DNA from: Fodinibius sediminis
GTDB lineage: Bacteria > Bacteroidota > Rhodothermia > Balneolales > Balneolaceae
Reading direction: 5' to 3'
Length of the DNA: 64,000 nucleotides
Assembly: GCF_900182555.1 (NCBI RefSeq)
Contig: NZ_FXTH01000009.1
Span: 62,001-126,000, forward strand
A program made the translations under genes and the position numbers. The number at the start of each line of letters is the position of its first letter. Position 1 is the stretch's first letter. Shown here piece by piece: positions 8,486-16,818 of this stretch. The notes under the pieces are model-generated. The model was not told the origin of the DNA. It saw nothing but the letters and a program-made list of their open reading frames with translations, and did not search any database.

Positions 8486-9325
8486 ATGAAATATATAAAA
8501 CTGGTAATTGCGATTGATGATGAGTACCAGGAACCGTTTATCGCTGAACTTTTTGATATGGGATTTGACGGGTTTGAACAGCGTGATAACTCGATCATCG
8601 CATATATTACAGAAGAAGGCCTCGGAGTTGGCGACCGGGAACGGATAGAACAGCTTCTGGCGGGTTTTCCCGGAAACGGTTTTATTGAAACAGAAGAATT
8701 GGTAAGCGACAAAAACTGGAACGAAGAGTGGGAGCAGACTATTAAGGCCCAGGAAATTGGCCAATTCTTTGTTAAACCGACATGGTCAGACGACCCTGTG
8801 CCCGAAGGCAAGATACTACTTGAAATCGATCCCAAGATGTCGTTCGGCACGGGCTACCACGAGACCACCCGGCTGATGCTTAACTTTTTACCCTCCCTGG
8901 TGAAGAAAAATGATATCCTCATAGATGCCGGTACCGGCACGGGTATACTAGCTATTGCCGCCGTCAAGCTGGGTGCCCGGCATGCGCTGGCCTTTGATAT
9001 TGATGAGTGGAGCATCGGGAATGCTCGGGAAAATATCCTGCTCAACGGGGTAAAGTCCAGGATAACACTCCGGAAGGGATCGGCCGAGGTTATCCAAGCG
9101 GAGGAAAAGGCAGATCTTTTGATGGCCAATATCCAACGTAACGTCATTCTTGAGCTGCTGCCCGCTTTTACAGAGGCACTTGGTGAGAAAGGGAACCTGC
9201 TGCTATCGGGGCTTCAGGAAGATGACGAGGATGTAGTAAGGAATAAATTGAAAGCCCATTTTGAAATTATCAGTCTTCAACAGGAAAATGAGTGGATCGC
9301 CGTCCACGCGAAGAGAAAGAAATGA
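8486..9325 (+). CDS. prmA: Ribosomal protein L11 methyltransferase
   Basis: This is a 279-residue class I SAM methyltransferase. An N-terminal substrate-recognition domain is followed by FGTGYHETTRL (120-130, the family's F-G-T-G-x-H-x-T motif), the SAM-binding LIDAGTGTGILA (145-156) and LMANIQRNV, the equivalent of the family's NI.. catalytic-loop motif. PrmA trimethylates L11 at Lys and N-terminal positions and is non-essential in studied species. The length is normal. It overlaps ppx by ATGA, so the two are translationally coupled. No SD is obvious before the ATG. Confidence 0.92.
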   Translation: MKYIKLVIAIDDEYQEPFIAELFDMGFDGFEQRDNSIIAYITEEGLGVGDRERIEQLLAGFPGNGFIETEELVSDKNWNEEWEQTIKAQEIGQFFVKPTWSDDPVPEGKILLEIDPKMSFGTGYHETTRLMLNFLPSLVKKNDILIDAGTGTGILAIAAVKLGARHALAFDIDEWSIGNARENILLNGVKSRITLRKGSAEVIQAEEKADLLMANIQRNVILELLPAFTEALGEKGNLLLSGLQEDDEDVVRNKLKAHFEIISLQQENEWIAVHAKRKK

Positions 9326-10245
9326 TTAAAGCTGCCATTGACATAGGTACAAATACGGTGCTTCTGCTTGTTGTGCAACAGAAGAGTGGAAGTGAATTCG
9401 ATGTCCTGGAGGAGCTACAGCGGATGCCACGACTCGGTCGTGATGTTGACAGCCAGAAAAATCTTTCCGGGGAAGCCATGAGCCGGGTTGGGGCTATTAT
9501 CAGGGAATATTACCATTTTCTGCAACTGCATTACCCTGAATGTGATAATCCCATTATCACGGCTACCAGTGCAGTGCGCGATGCCGCCAACCGAAGGCTG
9601 TTTATTGAAAAAGTGAAACAGGAAACCGGCCTGGAAGTACACATTCTCAATGGCGGGGAGGAGGCAGGCTATACGTTCCTTGGAGCTCAGAGTGTACTTG
9701 ACCATACTTTTGAAGAAGAGCCCGTGGTCGTACTTGATATCGGGGGCGGGAGTACTGAGATAGCCTGGGGCCAGAGAGAAGAAATTATCGACCGGCATTC
9801 CTTTGATATGGGCTGTGTACGTTTTACAGAACGTTTTCTTACAACTGATCCCCCGACGCCTCTACAAATGGATACTGCCAGGCAGGCCATTTTGAAAATG
9901 CTTTTAGAACGTCCGTTTGATTTTGATAATCATCCCCGATTGATTGGAGTGGCAGGCACGGTTACGTCACTGGCATTTATTGACCAGGAGCTCAGTATCT
10001 ATGAGAGCGGTCGGCTTAATGGGTACTCCTTATGCCTGTCTGTCATCCGAGACTATATCAGTAATTTCAGTTCCATTCCTACAGATGATCTGGCCGCTCG
10101 TTATCCTGCGGTGTTGGAGGGGCGTGCAGATATCTTTCTGGCGGGATTGTTAATCCTGGAAGGGGTCATGGAACACTACGACTTTCAATCTGTTACCGTT
10201 TCCACGGGCGGGATTCGGCACGGGGCCATAGTGTACGATTCCTAA
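9322..10245 (+). CDS. Ppx/GppA phosphatase family protein
   Basis: This is a 307-residue actin/ASKHA-fold protein. The phosphate-1 motif AIDIGTNTVLLLV (5-17), conserved TSAVRDAANR (82-91), the catalytic Glu region GGEEAGYTF and the phosphate-2 motif VLDIGGGSTE (137-146) identify the exopolyphosphatase/pppGpp phosphohydrolase family. It is the short form, without the C-terminal HD-like extension of E. coli Ppx. The start at 9322 forms an ATGA overlap with prmA; a start 30 bases upstream would lie inside prmA and add a non-conserved charged tail. Whether it cleaves polyphosphate or pppGpp cannot be decided. Confidence 0.87.
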   Translation: MIKAAIDIGTNTVLLLVVQQKSGSEFDVLEELQRMPRLGRDVDSQKNLSGEAMSRVGAIIREYYHFLQLHYPECDNPIITATSAVRDAANRRLFIEKVKQETGLEVHILNGGEEAGYTFLGAQSVLDHTFEEEPVVVLDIGGGSTEIAWGQREEIIDRHSFDMGCVRFTERFLTTDPPTPLQMDTARQAILKMLLERPFDFDNHPRLIGVAGTVTSLAFIDQELSIYESGRLNGYSLCLSVIRDYISNFSSIPTDDLAARYPAVLEGRADIFLAGLLILEGVMEHYDFQSVTVSTGGIRHGAIVYDS

Positions 10246-10275
10246 AAAAAAAGGCCCCTCATTGCGAGGAGCCTT
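10244..10275 (-). terminator. Terminator of the small barrel protein gene
   Basis: Stem 10251-10260/10266-10275 with a five-base loop and one mismatch is followed on the minus strand by nine T residues (10252-10244). It lies just beyond the stop of the leftward gene at 10301 and abuts the ppx stop codon, so it separates convergent transcripts. Confidence 0.75.
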
Positions 10276-10300
10276 GCATGGTGGTGGTATGTACCGTTTA

Positions 10301-10798
10301 TTAGATACCGAATCGCAGGCCGGCAGACAGAGCCAGCTGGTCGGCATTGCCAAGAACATATTTCAGTTCTGTAAATATATTGGCAAAATCCATTCCAAAC
10401 TCAGCTCCACCGCCCAGGTTGAGGCCCAATTCAGAACTGGATACGGAACCGGATCCAAATTCACCCAGATCGTATGAGATGTTAAGGGTAGCATAATTGA
10501 GACCCGCCAGACCGTAGACTTTCATGTCTTCATCGGCCAGGAAATTATAATGACCGTTTATGTTAAGGGCCCACCAATCATAGTTTTCCGGGAAGAAAAT
10601 TGAAAAATCAGCATGTCCGCTTATTTCTGGTGTGAATGCGTATTGGGCACCAGCCTGAATACCAATTGCTTCTACCTCAGAGCCATATTTTATACCACCA
10701 CCAATGGAAAGGGGTGAGGATTCCTGGGCATAGCTTGATGAATTGAAAGCAAACAACAAACCGAAAAGAACACAACTTGTTACTATTATTTTTTTCAT
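10301..10798 (-). CDS. Small outer-membrane beta-barrel protein
   Basis: This 165-residue protein has a clear signal peptide (MKKIIVTSCVLFGLLFAF, cleavage near SYAQ/ESS). The remainder is alternating polar/hydrophobic beta-strands rich in Gly and aromatics, such as GGGIKYGSEVEAIGIQAGAQYAF (as separate strands) and a terminal strand LALSAGLRFGI. The size suits an eight-stranded barrel of the OmpA/OmpW/porin-like type. It is transcribed alone with a strong terminator, divergent from the sigma factor gene 225 bases away. No specific function is recognisable. Confidence 0.72.
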   Translation of the reverse strand: MKKIIVTSCVLFGLLFAFNSSSYAQESSPLSIGGGIKYGSEVEAIGIQAGAQYAFTPEISGHADFSIFFPENYDWWALNINGHYNFLADEDMKVYGLAGLNYATLNISYDLGEFGSGSVSSSELGLNLGGGAEFGMDFANIFTELKYVLGNADQLALSAGLRFGI

Positions 10799-11023
10799 TT
10801 TGTAATGGGTTAATTTAAGTTAGTGATTAGTAGGGTAGTTCCCTTGTCTGCAACATCCTTTCGGCGAGAAGATCCTGCAGATTTCTTGCATTACACTTTA
10901 TATACGTGAGGATCAGTAAAATCAGATCATTTTGGATCAAAAAAATTAGAATGGGAATAAAGCGACACTTTCAGTAAGTTTTAAGCCGTTAATAACAACC
11001 AATAGTTACGGCCCGACGAAGGA

Positions 11024-11662
11024 ATGTCAGATACAAACGGGAGCAATACCAAAGTTTCAGAAACCACCCGCGAGAATGCTTCAGAAAGCAGCCTCGAGGA
11101 TGATAAGCTGGTCAAGGAGGCCAAGGGAGGGAATGAAGGTTCCTATAAAAAACTGGTCGACAAGTACCAGCGGGCGCTCCATTACCATATCAGGAAGATG
11201 GTGAAGGACCGGGAACAGATCGAGGATTTGGTGCAGGAAACCTTTGTCAAGGCTTTTGACAACCTGAATAGCTATAATACAAGCTATGCTTTTTCTACCT
11301 GGCTGTATCGCATTGCGACCAACCATACGATCGATTACCTGCGTAAAAAGAAACTTCGAACGCTTTCTATTGATGAGCCGGTAAAAACGAAGAGCGGGGA
11401 GATGGAGATGCAGCTTCCCGACGACACAGCCCGTACCGACCGGGAAATCATTCGCAGTCAGCGCAAGCAGATGGTGCGTGAAGCCATTGAGGATCTGCCC
11501 CAAAAATACCGCAGGGTGATCGAGCTGCGACATATGGAAGAAAAGACCTACCAGGAAATTTCAGAAGTGCTCGACAAGCCTCTGGGGACGGTCAAGGCTC
11601 ACATTTTCCGGGCCCGTGAGATGCTATACAAGGCATTAAAAGACAAAAGAAGTCGGTTTTAA
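11024..11662 (+). CDS. Sigma-70 family (ECF-type) RNA polymerase sigma factor
   Basis: This is a 212-residue sigma factor. Region 2 is seen in DREQIEDLVQETFVKAF and FSTWLYRIATNHTIDYLRKKK. Region 4 is DLPQKYRRVIELRHMEEKTYQEIS followed by the HTH GTVKAHIFRAREML. There is no region 1.1 or 3, as in extracytoplasmic-function sigmas. The first 35 residues are a Ser/Thr/Glu-rich tail without homology, so a later start is possible. No anti-sigma gene follows, unlike many ECF operons; it is alone between divergent and convergent neighbours. It most resembles the RpoE-like sigma factors common in Bacteroidota and relatives. Confidence 0.88.
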   Translation: MSDTNGSNTKVSETTRENASESSLEDDKLVKEAKGGNEGSYKKLVDKYQRALHYHIRKMVKDREQIEDLVQETFVKAFDNLNSYNTSYAFSTWLYRIATNHTIDYLRKKKLRTLSIDEPVKTKSGEMEMQLPDDTARTDREIIRSQRKQMVREAIEDLPQKYRRVIELRHMEEKTYQEISEVLDKPLGTVKAHIFRAREMLYKALKDKRSRF

Positions 11663-11735
11663 CCCGGTTCACCACCCATACAGAGAGAACATAACGGCTC
11701 CCAGGCATAATCAGGAATGCTCCTCTCTCAGCCGG

Positions 11736-12686
11736 TTAACTGCCTGCATTCATATTTTCTGCTACGGCTGCTACATTGTCCTTGTATTTTTCAAATTTCG
11801 CCCTCCGCATGGCGCTTCCCTCGAAAAGGGCGTCGTACTGTTGGTTATCCAATTCCTTCCAGAAATTGATGTCATGATCCAGGATTTTCTGACGGGGATA
11901 CAGATCCTCCATCTGGCTATATTTGGCATCCCGGTTCCAGGGACAAACATCCTGGCAGATATCACAACCATACAACCACTGGCCGATGCTGTCGCGGTAT
12001 TCTTCGGGGATCCGCTCTTTGAGCTCTATGGTATGATAGGAGATACACTTGCTGCCATCCACGCGATAAGGCTCATAGATGGCATTTGTCGGACAGGCAT
12101 CAATACAACGGGTACAGCTGCCGCAATGATCGGTTACTTGGGTACTGTACAGGAAATCGGCATCAACAATCATTTCCCCAATAAAGAGGAATGAACCCAC
12201 ATTCTTGTTGAGCAGGTTGGAATTCTTTCCAATCCATCCCAGGCCGGCCCTGACGGCCCAGGCTTTGTCAAGTACCGGTGCGGAATCAACAAACACCCGG
12301 CCGTGTAGTTCTCCCAGCAATTCTTCAGTAAAAGAGAAGAGTTTCTTGAGTTTCTTCTTATATACTTTGTGATAGTCTCGTCCCTGCGCATACTTGGCAA
12401 TTTTGGGCCGGTCGCCCTGTTGCTGCTGCCGCCTGTGGTCAGGATGAAAATAACTTCCAATCACGGAAACAACCGATCTGGAGCCGGGGACAAGCCTGGT
12501 CGGGTCAACGCGTTTGTCAAAATGATTCTCCATCCAGTGCATCATACCGTGACGCCCCTGGTTCAGCCATTCTTCAAGCCGCCGCTCTTCCGTTTCCAGC
12601 CGCCCCGCCTTGGCGAAGCCGCAGGCGTCAAAGCCAAGGCGCAGTGCTTCTTCGCGGACTCGTTTTGTGCGTTGGGCCAGATTCAT
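11736..12686 (-). CDS. queG: Epoxyqueuosine reductase
   Basis: QueG is a cobalamin- and 2x[4Fe-4S]-dependent enzyme that makes queuosine from epoxyqueuosine in tRNA anticodons. From the chosen start (MNLAQRTKRVREEA) the protein is 316 residues. FVDSAPVLDKAWA (132-144) carries the conserved Asp134 region. The two ferredoxin-like cysteine sets are CGSCTRCIDACP (188-199) and CDICQDVCP (241-249). The frame is open further upstream to 12818, but that would run into ftsE and is not conserved. It is the last gene of the leftward run from the GWxTD gene; the other cargo of that run is unrelated to tRNA modification. Confidence 0.9.
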   Translation of the reverse strand: MNLAQRTKRVREEALRLGFDACGFAKAGRLETEERRLEEWLNQGRHGMMHWMENHFDKRVDPTRLVPGSRSVVSVIGSYFHPDHRRQQQQGDRPKIAKYAQGRDYHKVYKKKLKKLFSFTEELLGELHGRVFVDSAPVLDKAWAVRAGLGWIGKNSNLLNKNVGSFLFIGEMIVDADFLYSTQVTDHCGSCTRCIDACPTNAIYEPYRVDGSKCISYHTIELKERIPEEYRDSIGQWLYGCDICQDVCPWNRDAKYSQMEDLYPRQKILDHDINFWKELDNQQYDALFEGSAMRRAKFEKYKDNVAAVAENMNAGS

Positions 12687-12774
12687 GCTCCTGGTTGGTT
12701 TTCGTTGCGGTTTCCATGAGTTGAGCCACGTTCCCTGTGCTGGTTGCATGGACAGGGGAATTGAATCCGGTACC

Positions 12775-13458
12775 TTACAGCTGCCGGGGATCCACTTCCG
12801 AGAGCCGGCCATTTTCAAGCTTCAGCGTCCGGTAGGGGTACTGTTTGACCGTATCATAATCATGGGTAACCATCAACACCGCCATGCCGCGGTGATTAAT
12901 CTTTTCAAGCAATTTCATGATCGAGGCGGAGGCTTTCGGATCCAGATTTCCGGTAGGTTCGTCGGCCAGCATTATACGAGGCTCGTTAGCCAGAGAACGG
13001 GCGATAACAACGCGCTGCTGTTCGCCACCGGAAAGATCCTCAGGCATGCTCTTTCGCTTGTGGCTCAGGCCAACCATTCCCAGCACCTCCAGTACACGCT
13101 GCTTAATGTAGCTTTTTTTGTTCCCTGTGACTTTCAATGAAAAAGCCACATTCTCGTAGACCGTTCGGTCCGGCAGAAGTTGAAAGTCCTGGAAGACAAT
13201 TCCCAGCCGCCGCCGCAGATAGGGGATTTGTTTCTTGGATATGGAGGTGACATCGAAATCAGCAACGCGTACGGTGCCGGTGTCCGGGACCAGATCTCTG
13301 TAGATCAGTCGTAAAAAAGAGCTCTTCCCGGCACCGGTTTGACCGATCAGGTAAGAAAATTCTCCATTTCCCAGCTGGAAACTGATATTATCGAGAACTG
13401 TTCGGTAATCATAGGTAACCGAAACATTGTTAAATTCTATTACTGAGTGTTGGGACAT
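12775..13458 (-). CDS. ftsE: Cell-division ABC transporter ATP-binding protein FtsE
   Basis: This 227-residue ABC ATPase has Walker A GQTGAGKS (39-46), Q-loop VFQDFQLL, signature LSGGEQQ (142-148), Walker [10 protein letters not shown] (162-170) and switch His in MVTHDYDTV. The short length and sequence (Y-EN-V--L-V-G motifs) are those of FtsE, which with FtsX links septal peptidoglycan hydrolases to the divisome. The LolD/MacB families are related, but no permease gene is adjacent. ftsX instead appears at the other end of this window, about 50 kb away. The start overlaps the methyltransferase gene by 19 bases. Confidence 0.87.
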   Translation of the reverse strand: MSQHSVIEFNNVSVTYDYRTVLDNISFQLGNGEFSYLIGQTGAGKSSFLRLIYRDLVPDTGTVRVADFDVTSISKKQIPYLRRRLGIVFQDFQLLPDRTVYENVAFSLKVTGNKKSYIKQRVLEVLGMVGLSHKRKSMPEDLSGGEQQRVVIARSLANEPRIMLADEPTGNLDPKASASIMKLLEKINHRGMAVLMVTHDYDTVKQYPYRTLKLENGRLSEVDPRQL

Positions 13459-14231
13459 TGTAATACCATCGTTATTCTTAAACTTTCATCATCTGCTTCC
13501 TCGAACTCGAAGTCGCTGTATTTTGCCCGTATGTTATACGCCGTTTGATTGATAATAGCAAGCATCTGCTGCAGGGTATATATTTTTTGACGATGGGTTT
13601 CGATACACTCATCCAAAACCGTCTCCTGATCCGTGGCCAGCTTCTGAATTTTAAATTTGTTGGTGTGAACCTGCTCGTCTCTATTATAGGTACTGCTTCT
13701 ATAGAATCGAAAATTATTTTCCGTGATACCTTCCTCATTGTGAAGATAATTGATGGCTTCCATGGAATTAACCGGGGTGGTAAAGTCAAAAATGAGCAGA
13801 CTCTGCGGTGTCAACAGTTTCTGGCACTGATTTAAAAAACGGATGATTTCTTCGGGAGTGTGCAGGTAGTTAATACTGTCAAAAACGCAGAAAACCACAT
13901 CAAAAGTGCGGCTCATGGTTATGTCCAGGAAATCCATCACTGAAAAGTCTACTCCGCACATTCGCTGCCGGTTCTTTTCGCGGGCCCGTGCAATCATCTG
14001 GGGCGATTTGTCGGTTCCCCATATATCATAACACTCAAGTTCATCCAGCGAAAGTGCCAGCGAGCCCGTACCGCAGGCCAGCTCCATAACGGTTTTGGGA
14101 TGAGGATGATGGCTGAGCATGAGCGCATCGATATAGTCCGCCCAGAAATCATAATTTACTTCTTCCATCACCGCATCATAGATGGCTGCCAGGGTGGTAT
14201 ATGCAGGTTTTTCTGTTGCCATGGAATTCAT
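13440..14231 (-). CDS. Class I SAM-dependent methyltransferase
   Basis: This 263-residue protein has the SAM-binding motif MELACGTGSLAL (49-60), an acidic loop GTDKSPQMIARAREK and the strand VVFCVFDSINYL, as in Methyltransf_25/UbiE-like methyltransferases. The C-terminal part has an extended sheet region (VHTNKFKIQKL, ETHRQKIYTL) often seen in small-molecule methyltransferases. The substrate is unknown. The start ATG overlaps the pdxA stop by ATGA, and its end overlaps ftsE, so it sits tightly inside the GWxTD-pdxA-MT-ftsE-queG run. Confidence 0.8.
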   Translation of the reverse strand: MNSMATEKPAYTTLAAIYDAVMEEVNYDFWADYIDALMLSHHPHPKTVMELACGTGSLALSLDELECYDIWGTDKSPQMIARAREKNRQRMCGVDFSVMDFLDITMSRTFDVVFCVFDSINYLHTPEEIIRFLNQCQKLLTPQSLLIFDFTTPVNSMEAINYLHNEEGITENNFRFYRSSTYNRDEQVHTNKFKIQKLATDQETVLDECIETHRQKIYTLQQMLAIINQTAYNIRAKYSDFEFEEADDESLRITMVLQCPNTQ

Positions 14232-15232
14232 CCCGAGGCCTCTCTCTTCCTGTTGACAGATAACGCTATTGCCAAACTCAGTGCTTGTTTAAAAGAGGAG
14301 GCATCAGCCTGCCCTTTGCCTGCAATGTCAAAGGCCGTACCATGATCGGGAGAGGTTCGTATAATGGGAAGACCCGCCGTAAAATTGACTCCGGCCCCGA
14401 AAGAAAGTGTTTTGAAAGGAATAAGCCCCTGGTCATGATACATCGCCAGTATTCCATCAAAGTTGTCATATTTTTTATTGCCAAAAAAACCGTCGGCGGG
14501 GTAGGGGCCCGAAGCGGTGATGCCTGCCTTCTTTAGTGACTCAAGGGCGGGGCTAATAATGTCACGTTCTTCGTTTCCTATAATTCCACCGTCACCGGCA
14601 TGGGGGTTTAGTCCCAAAACAGCGATGCGGGGCACAGCAATGCCAAAATCAACGTGCAAGCTCTGGTGCATCAGTTTGACCCGGCGCTCAATGATGCGTT
14701 TATTCAAAGCTTCCGGCACTGCTGAAATGGGAATATGGATGGTGGCCAGTCCAACGCGTAAACCATCATTGACCAGCATCATCAGGAAGTCCTTAGTCCC
14801 GGTGTTTTCGGCCAGAAATTCGGTATGCCCCGGAATATGGTACCCCGCTCGGTTGACAGCTTCTTTAGAGATCGGGGCGGTAACCATGGCATCAGCAGCT
14901 CCCCTTTTGCAAAGCTCAAGACCGCATTCCACCGCTTTCATGGCATAGCCTCCGGCTTGTTTACTCAGCACGCCGGGCGTAATAGAGACCGGTTCATTTT
15001 CGTCATAACAATCCAGGACATTAACCCTGCCCGGGCGCGCTTCATCAATCGCTGGGATCTGATGCCAGGCAAGATTGATATCAAGCAGTGAACAGTAATA
15101 TTCGATGACTTCCGGGGCGGATAAAATGGTGGCCGTGTGGTCGTTCAGCCTGTCTGTTTTGAGGGCTTTGAGGATAATCTCAGGGCCGATGCCGTTGATA
15201 TCCCCGCTGCTGATTACGATATGCTGTGCCAT
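14228..15232 (-). CDS. pdxA: 4-hydroxythreonine-4-phosphate dehydrogenase
   Basis: PdxA oxidises 4-phosphohydroxy-L-threonine in the DXP-dependent pyridoxal phosphate pathway and is a Zn-dependent NAD enzyme. The 334-residue protein shows GDINGIGPEI near the N-terminus, TAPISKEAVN, the metal-site His in YHIPGHTEFLAE, LGLNPHAGDGG, and AMYHDQGLIPFK, all conserved. The length is standard. It starts 22 bases after the GWxTD gene ends. No pdxJ is in the window. Confidence 0.94.
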   Translation of the reverse strand: MAQHIVISSGDINGIGPEIILKALKTDRLNDHTATILSAPEVIEYYCSLLDINLAWHQIPAIDEARPGRVNVLDCYDENEPVSITPGVLSKQAGGYAMKAVECGLELCKRGAADAMVTAPISKEAVNRAGYHIPGHTEFLAENTGTKDFLMMLVNDGLRVGLATIHIPISAVPEALNKRIIERRVKLMHQSLHVDFGIAVPRIAVLGLNPHAGDGGIIGNEERDIISPALESLKKAGITASGPYPADGFFGNKKYDNFDGILAMYHDQGLIPFKTLSFGAGVNFTAGLPIIRTSPDHGTAFDIAGKGQADASSFKQALSLAIALSVNRKREASG

Positions 15233-15254
15233 GAATATCCTGGGCAGCTTGTAG

Positions 15255-16673
15255 TTATTGGGATACTAGTTTAAAATCCCCGAAGCCGGAAGTAGCCCGG
15301 AATACAAATTCGCGGTTGGGATAACTCCAGATTTCCACAGGGGAGCCGTCGATAGGGAATTTTCGTTCAATATTGTTGGGAGGACCGTATTTAATATACA
15401 CTTTGCCCTGATCGCTTTCGTAACCGATGATATTGTTGGTTGTAAAATGTCGATAGGCGTAGTCGATACGACGGTAATACTCGGCCATAAGCTCATTGTA
15501 TTCCGTATCGGGCGTAGGGTCGCGCTCTTTCCAGAAAGCACGAAACTTACGCTCCCGCTCTTCTTTAGAACCTTCTGAGAGCCGGTCCAGTGTTTGGTCA
15601 TTCACCATGTATCGGAGCATTTCTGTGGCAATGTCCAGGCTCAGCAAAGAGCGCGGCATATCGAGCCACTTTGACTGGTAGGTGGTGCTGGATACTGTTT
15701 TACGGTCATTCTCACGAATAGTGATTCGGTATGAGGTATTGGGGAATCTACTATTGGGTATTTTAACCAGGGCGTAGGTAAAGCCATCCGGATCCGGGGA
15801 CAGTTGGAGCATGTTGGCTTTGGAGTTGCGGCCAGAATTCAGGCAGGGTTTTATTCCCCTGCGCAGATCGTCAGTGCCAAGCTCCTGTGAATAGAGCTGA
15901 TCTGTAACGCTCGTGTCACCTCGTGATGTGCTGATGGCATTAACATCAAGAGAGTACGATGCTTCTTCAGTATAGCCGGGTAGGTAAGCCAGAGCATAAA
16001 AATCGCTTCCGTACTTTACGTTGTCGCCCATGCTGATCAGCTGAAGCTGACTTCCGTCGGAGGATAACTTTTCGCCCAAATAAACATTTCCTATAGTCAT
16101 CTCGCTGTAGGGCTTGATACGGATGGTACGGGTTTGGGAGGTCCGGGGGTCCCCGCGATCTCCTCTTTTGAGCTGGAGGACATAGGTATAGATTCCGGGT
16201 TTTAATTCCATCCCAAGGTGGCCATAGAGAAAGGTCAATTCAGATTGCGTCTCTTCATAGGTTCCGGCATAGGCGGTGTCTTCCCAGAAAGCACGTCCGG
16301 CTGGATCAAGTTGCTCAACAGAAATATCGGGATCTTTCCGCTTCAGGAGAGATTCGTTGGAACTAAACACTTCCATGTTCATTGTCACCGGACTGAAAAA
16401 AGCTCGTTTCTTGCCGGAGGATTGAGACTCATTACTTTTCTTGAACGGCATAGAACTATAGGAGAAGCTGTAAACAGATGCTAAAGCAACCGTTTCGTCT
16501 GCCTGGCCTGGCAATATTAAAAAATCAAAAAATTGTGAAGGTCGCTGATCTGCAAATGAGAGCTGCTGGTATTTCAAATTTTGTTGTGCCCGGAGTTCAG
16601 ATGCTGAACCAAAAAGAAGTCCGAAGAGCAGCGCGCCCGCAATACTATATATAGTCTGTTTCACAGAGATCAT
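15255..16673 (-). CDS. GWxTD domain-containing exported protein
   Basis: This 472-residue protein has a signal peptide (residues 1-29, ending LRAQ/QNL), a long beta-rich middle and a C-terminal GWxTD domain. The domain is recognisable by FRAFWKERDPTPDTEYNEL, the YRRIDYAYRHF helix, and GKVYIKYGPPNNIERKF followed by EIWSYP (about 365-460). The GWxTD domain is a conserved module of unknown function largely restricted to Bacteroidota, Acidobacteriota and relatives, and is often attached to exported proteins. It heads a leftward run with pdxA, a methyltransferase, ftsE and queG. No enzymatic residues are evident. Confidence 0.87.
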   Translation of the reverse strand: MISVKQTIYSIAGALLFGLLFGSASELRAQQNLKYQQLSFADQRPSQFFDFLILPGQADETVALASVYSFSYSSMPFKKSNESQSSGKKRAFFSPVTMNMEVFSSNESLLKRKDPDISVEQLDPAGRAFWEDTAYAGTYEETQSELTFLYGHLGMELKPGIYTYVLQLKRGDRGDPRTSQTRTIRIKPYSEMTIGNVYLGEKLSSDGSQLQLISMGDNVKYGSDFYALAYLPGYTEEASYSLDVNAISTSRGDTSVTDQLYSQELGTDDLRRGIKPCLNSGRNSKANMLQLSPDPDGFTYALVKIPNSRFPNTSYRITIRENDRKTVSSTTYQSKWLDMPRSLLSLDIATEMLRYMVNDQTLDRLSEGSKEERERKFRAFWKERDPTPDTEYNELMAEYYRRIDYAYRHFTTNNIIGYESDQGKVYIKYGPPNNIERKFPIDGSPVEIWSYPNREFVFRATSGFGDFKLVSQ

Positions 16674-16722
16674 TTCTTTTAATTGAAAACAGGTGCCTCA
16701 CAAATAGCTACCTTCAAGGTAA

Positions 16723-16730
16723 CAAACTTA
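16723..16730 (-). promoter_or_regulatory. Possible -7 element (TAAGTTTG) for the GWxTD operon
   Basis: On the minus strand TAAGTTTG matches the Bacteroidota -7 consensus TAnnTTTG, 49 bases before the GWxTD start. A well-spaced TTG at -33 is not seen, so support is weak. Confidence 0.25.
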
Positions 16731-16818
16731 GAAGGAAATAACCCAATCATAGCTTTTGTGATTGTAAAAAATCATTATCTTGGAAACGTAATTTCCTACT
16801 CAATATTACTTTGGCACT

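Noticed and set aside
12687-12818. N-terminal extension of QueG
   Set aside because: The added 44 residues overlap ftsE and lack similarity to the family, while MNLAQRTKRVREEA suits the normal N-terminus.
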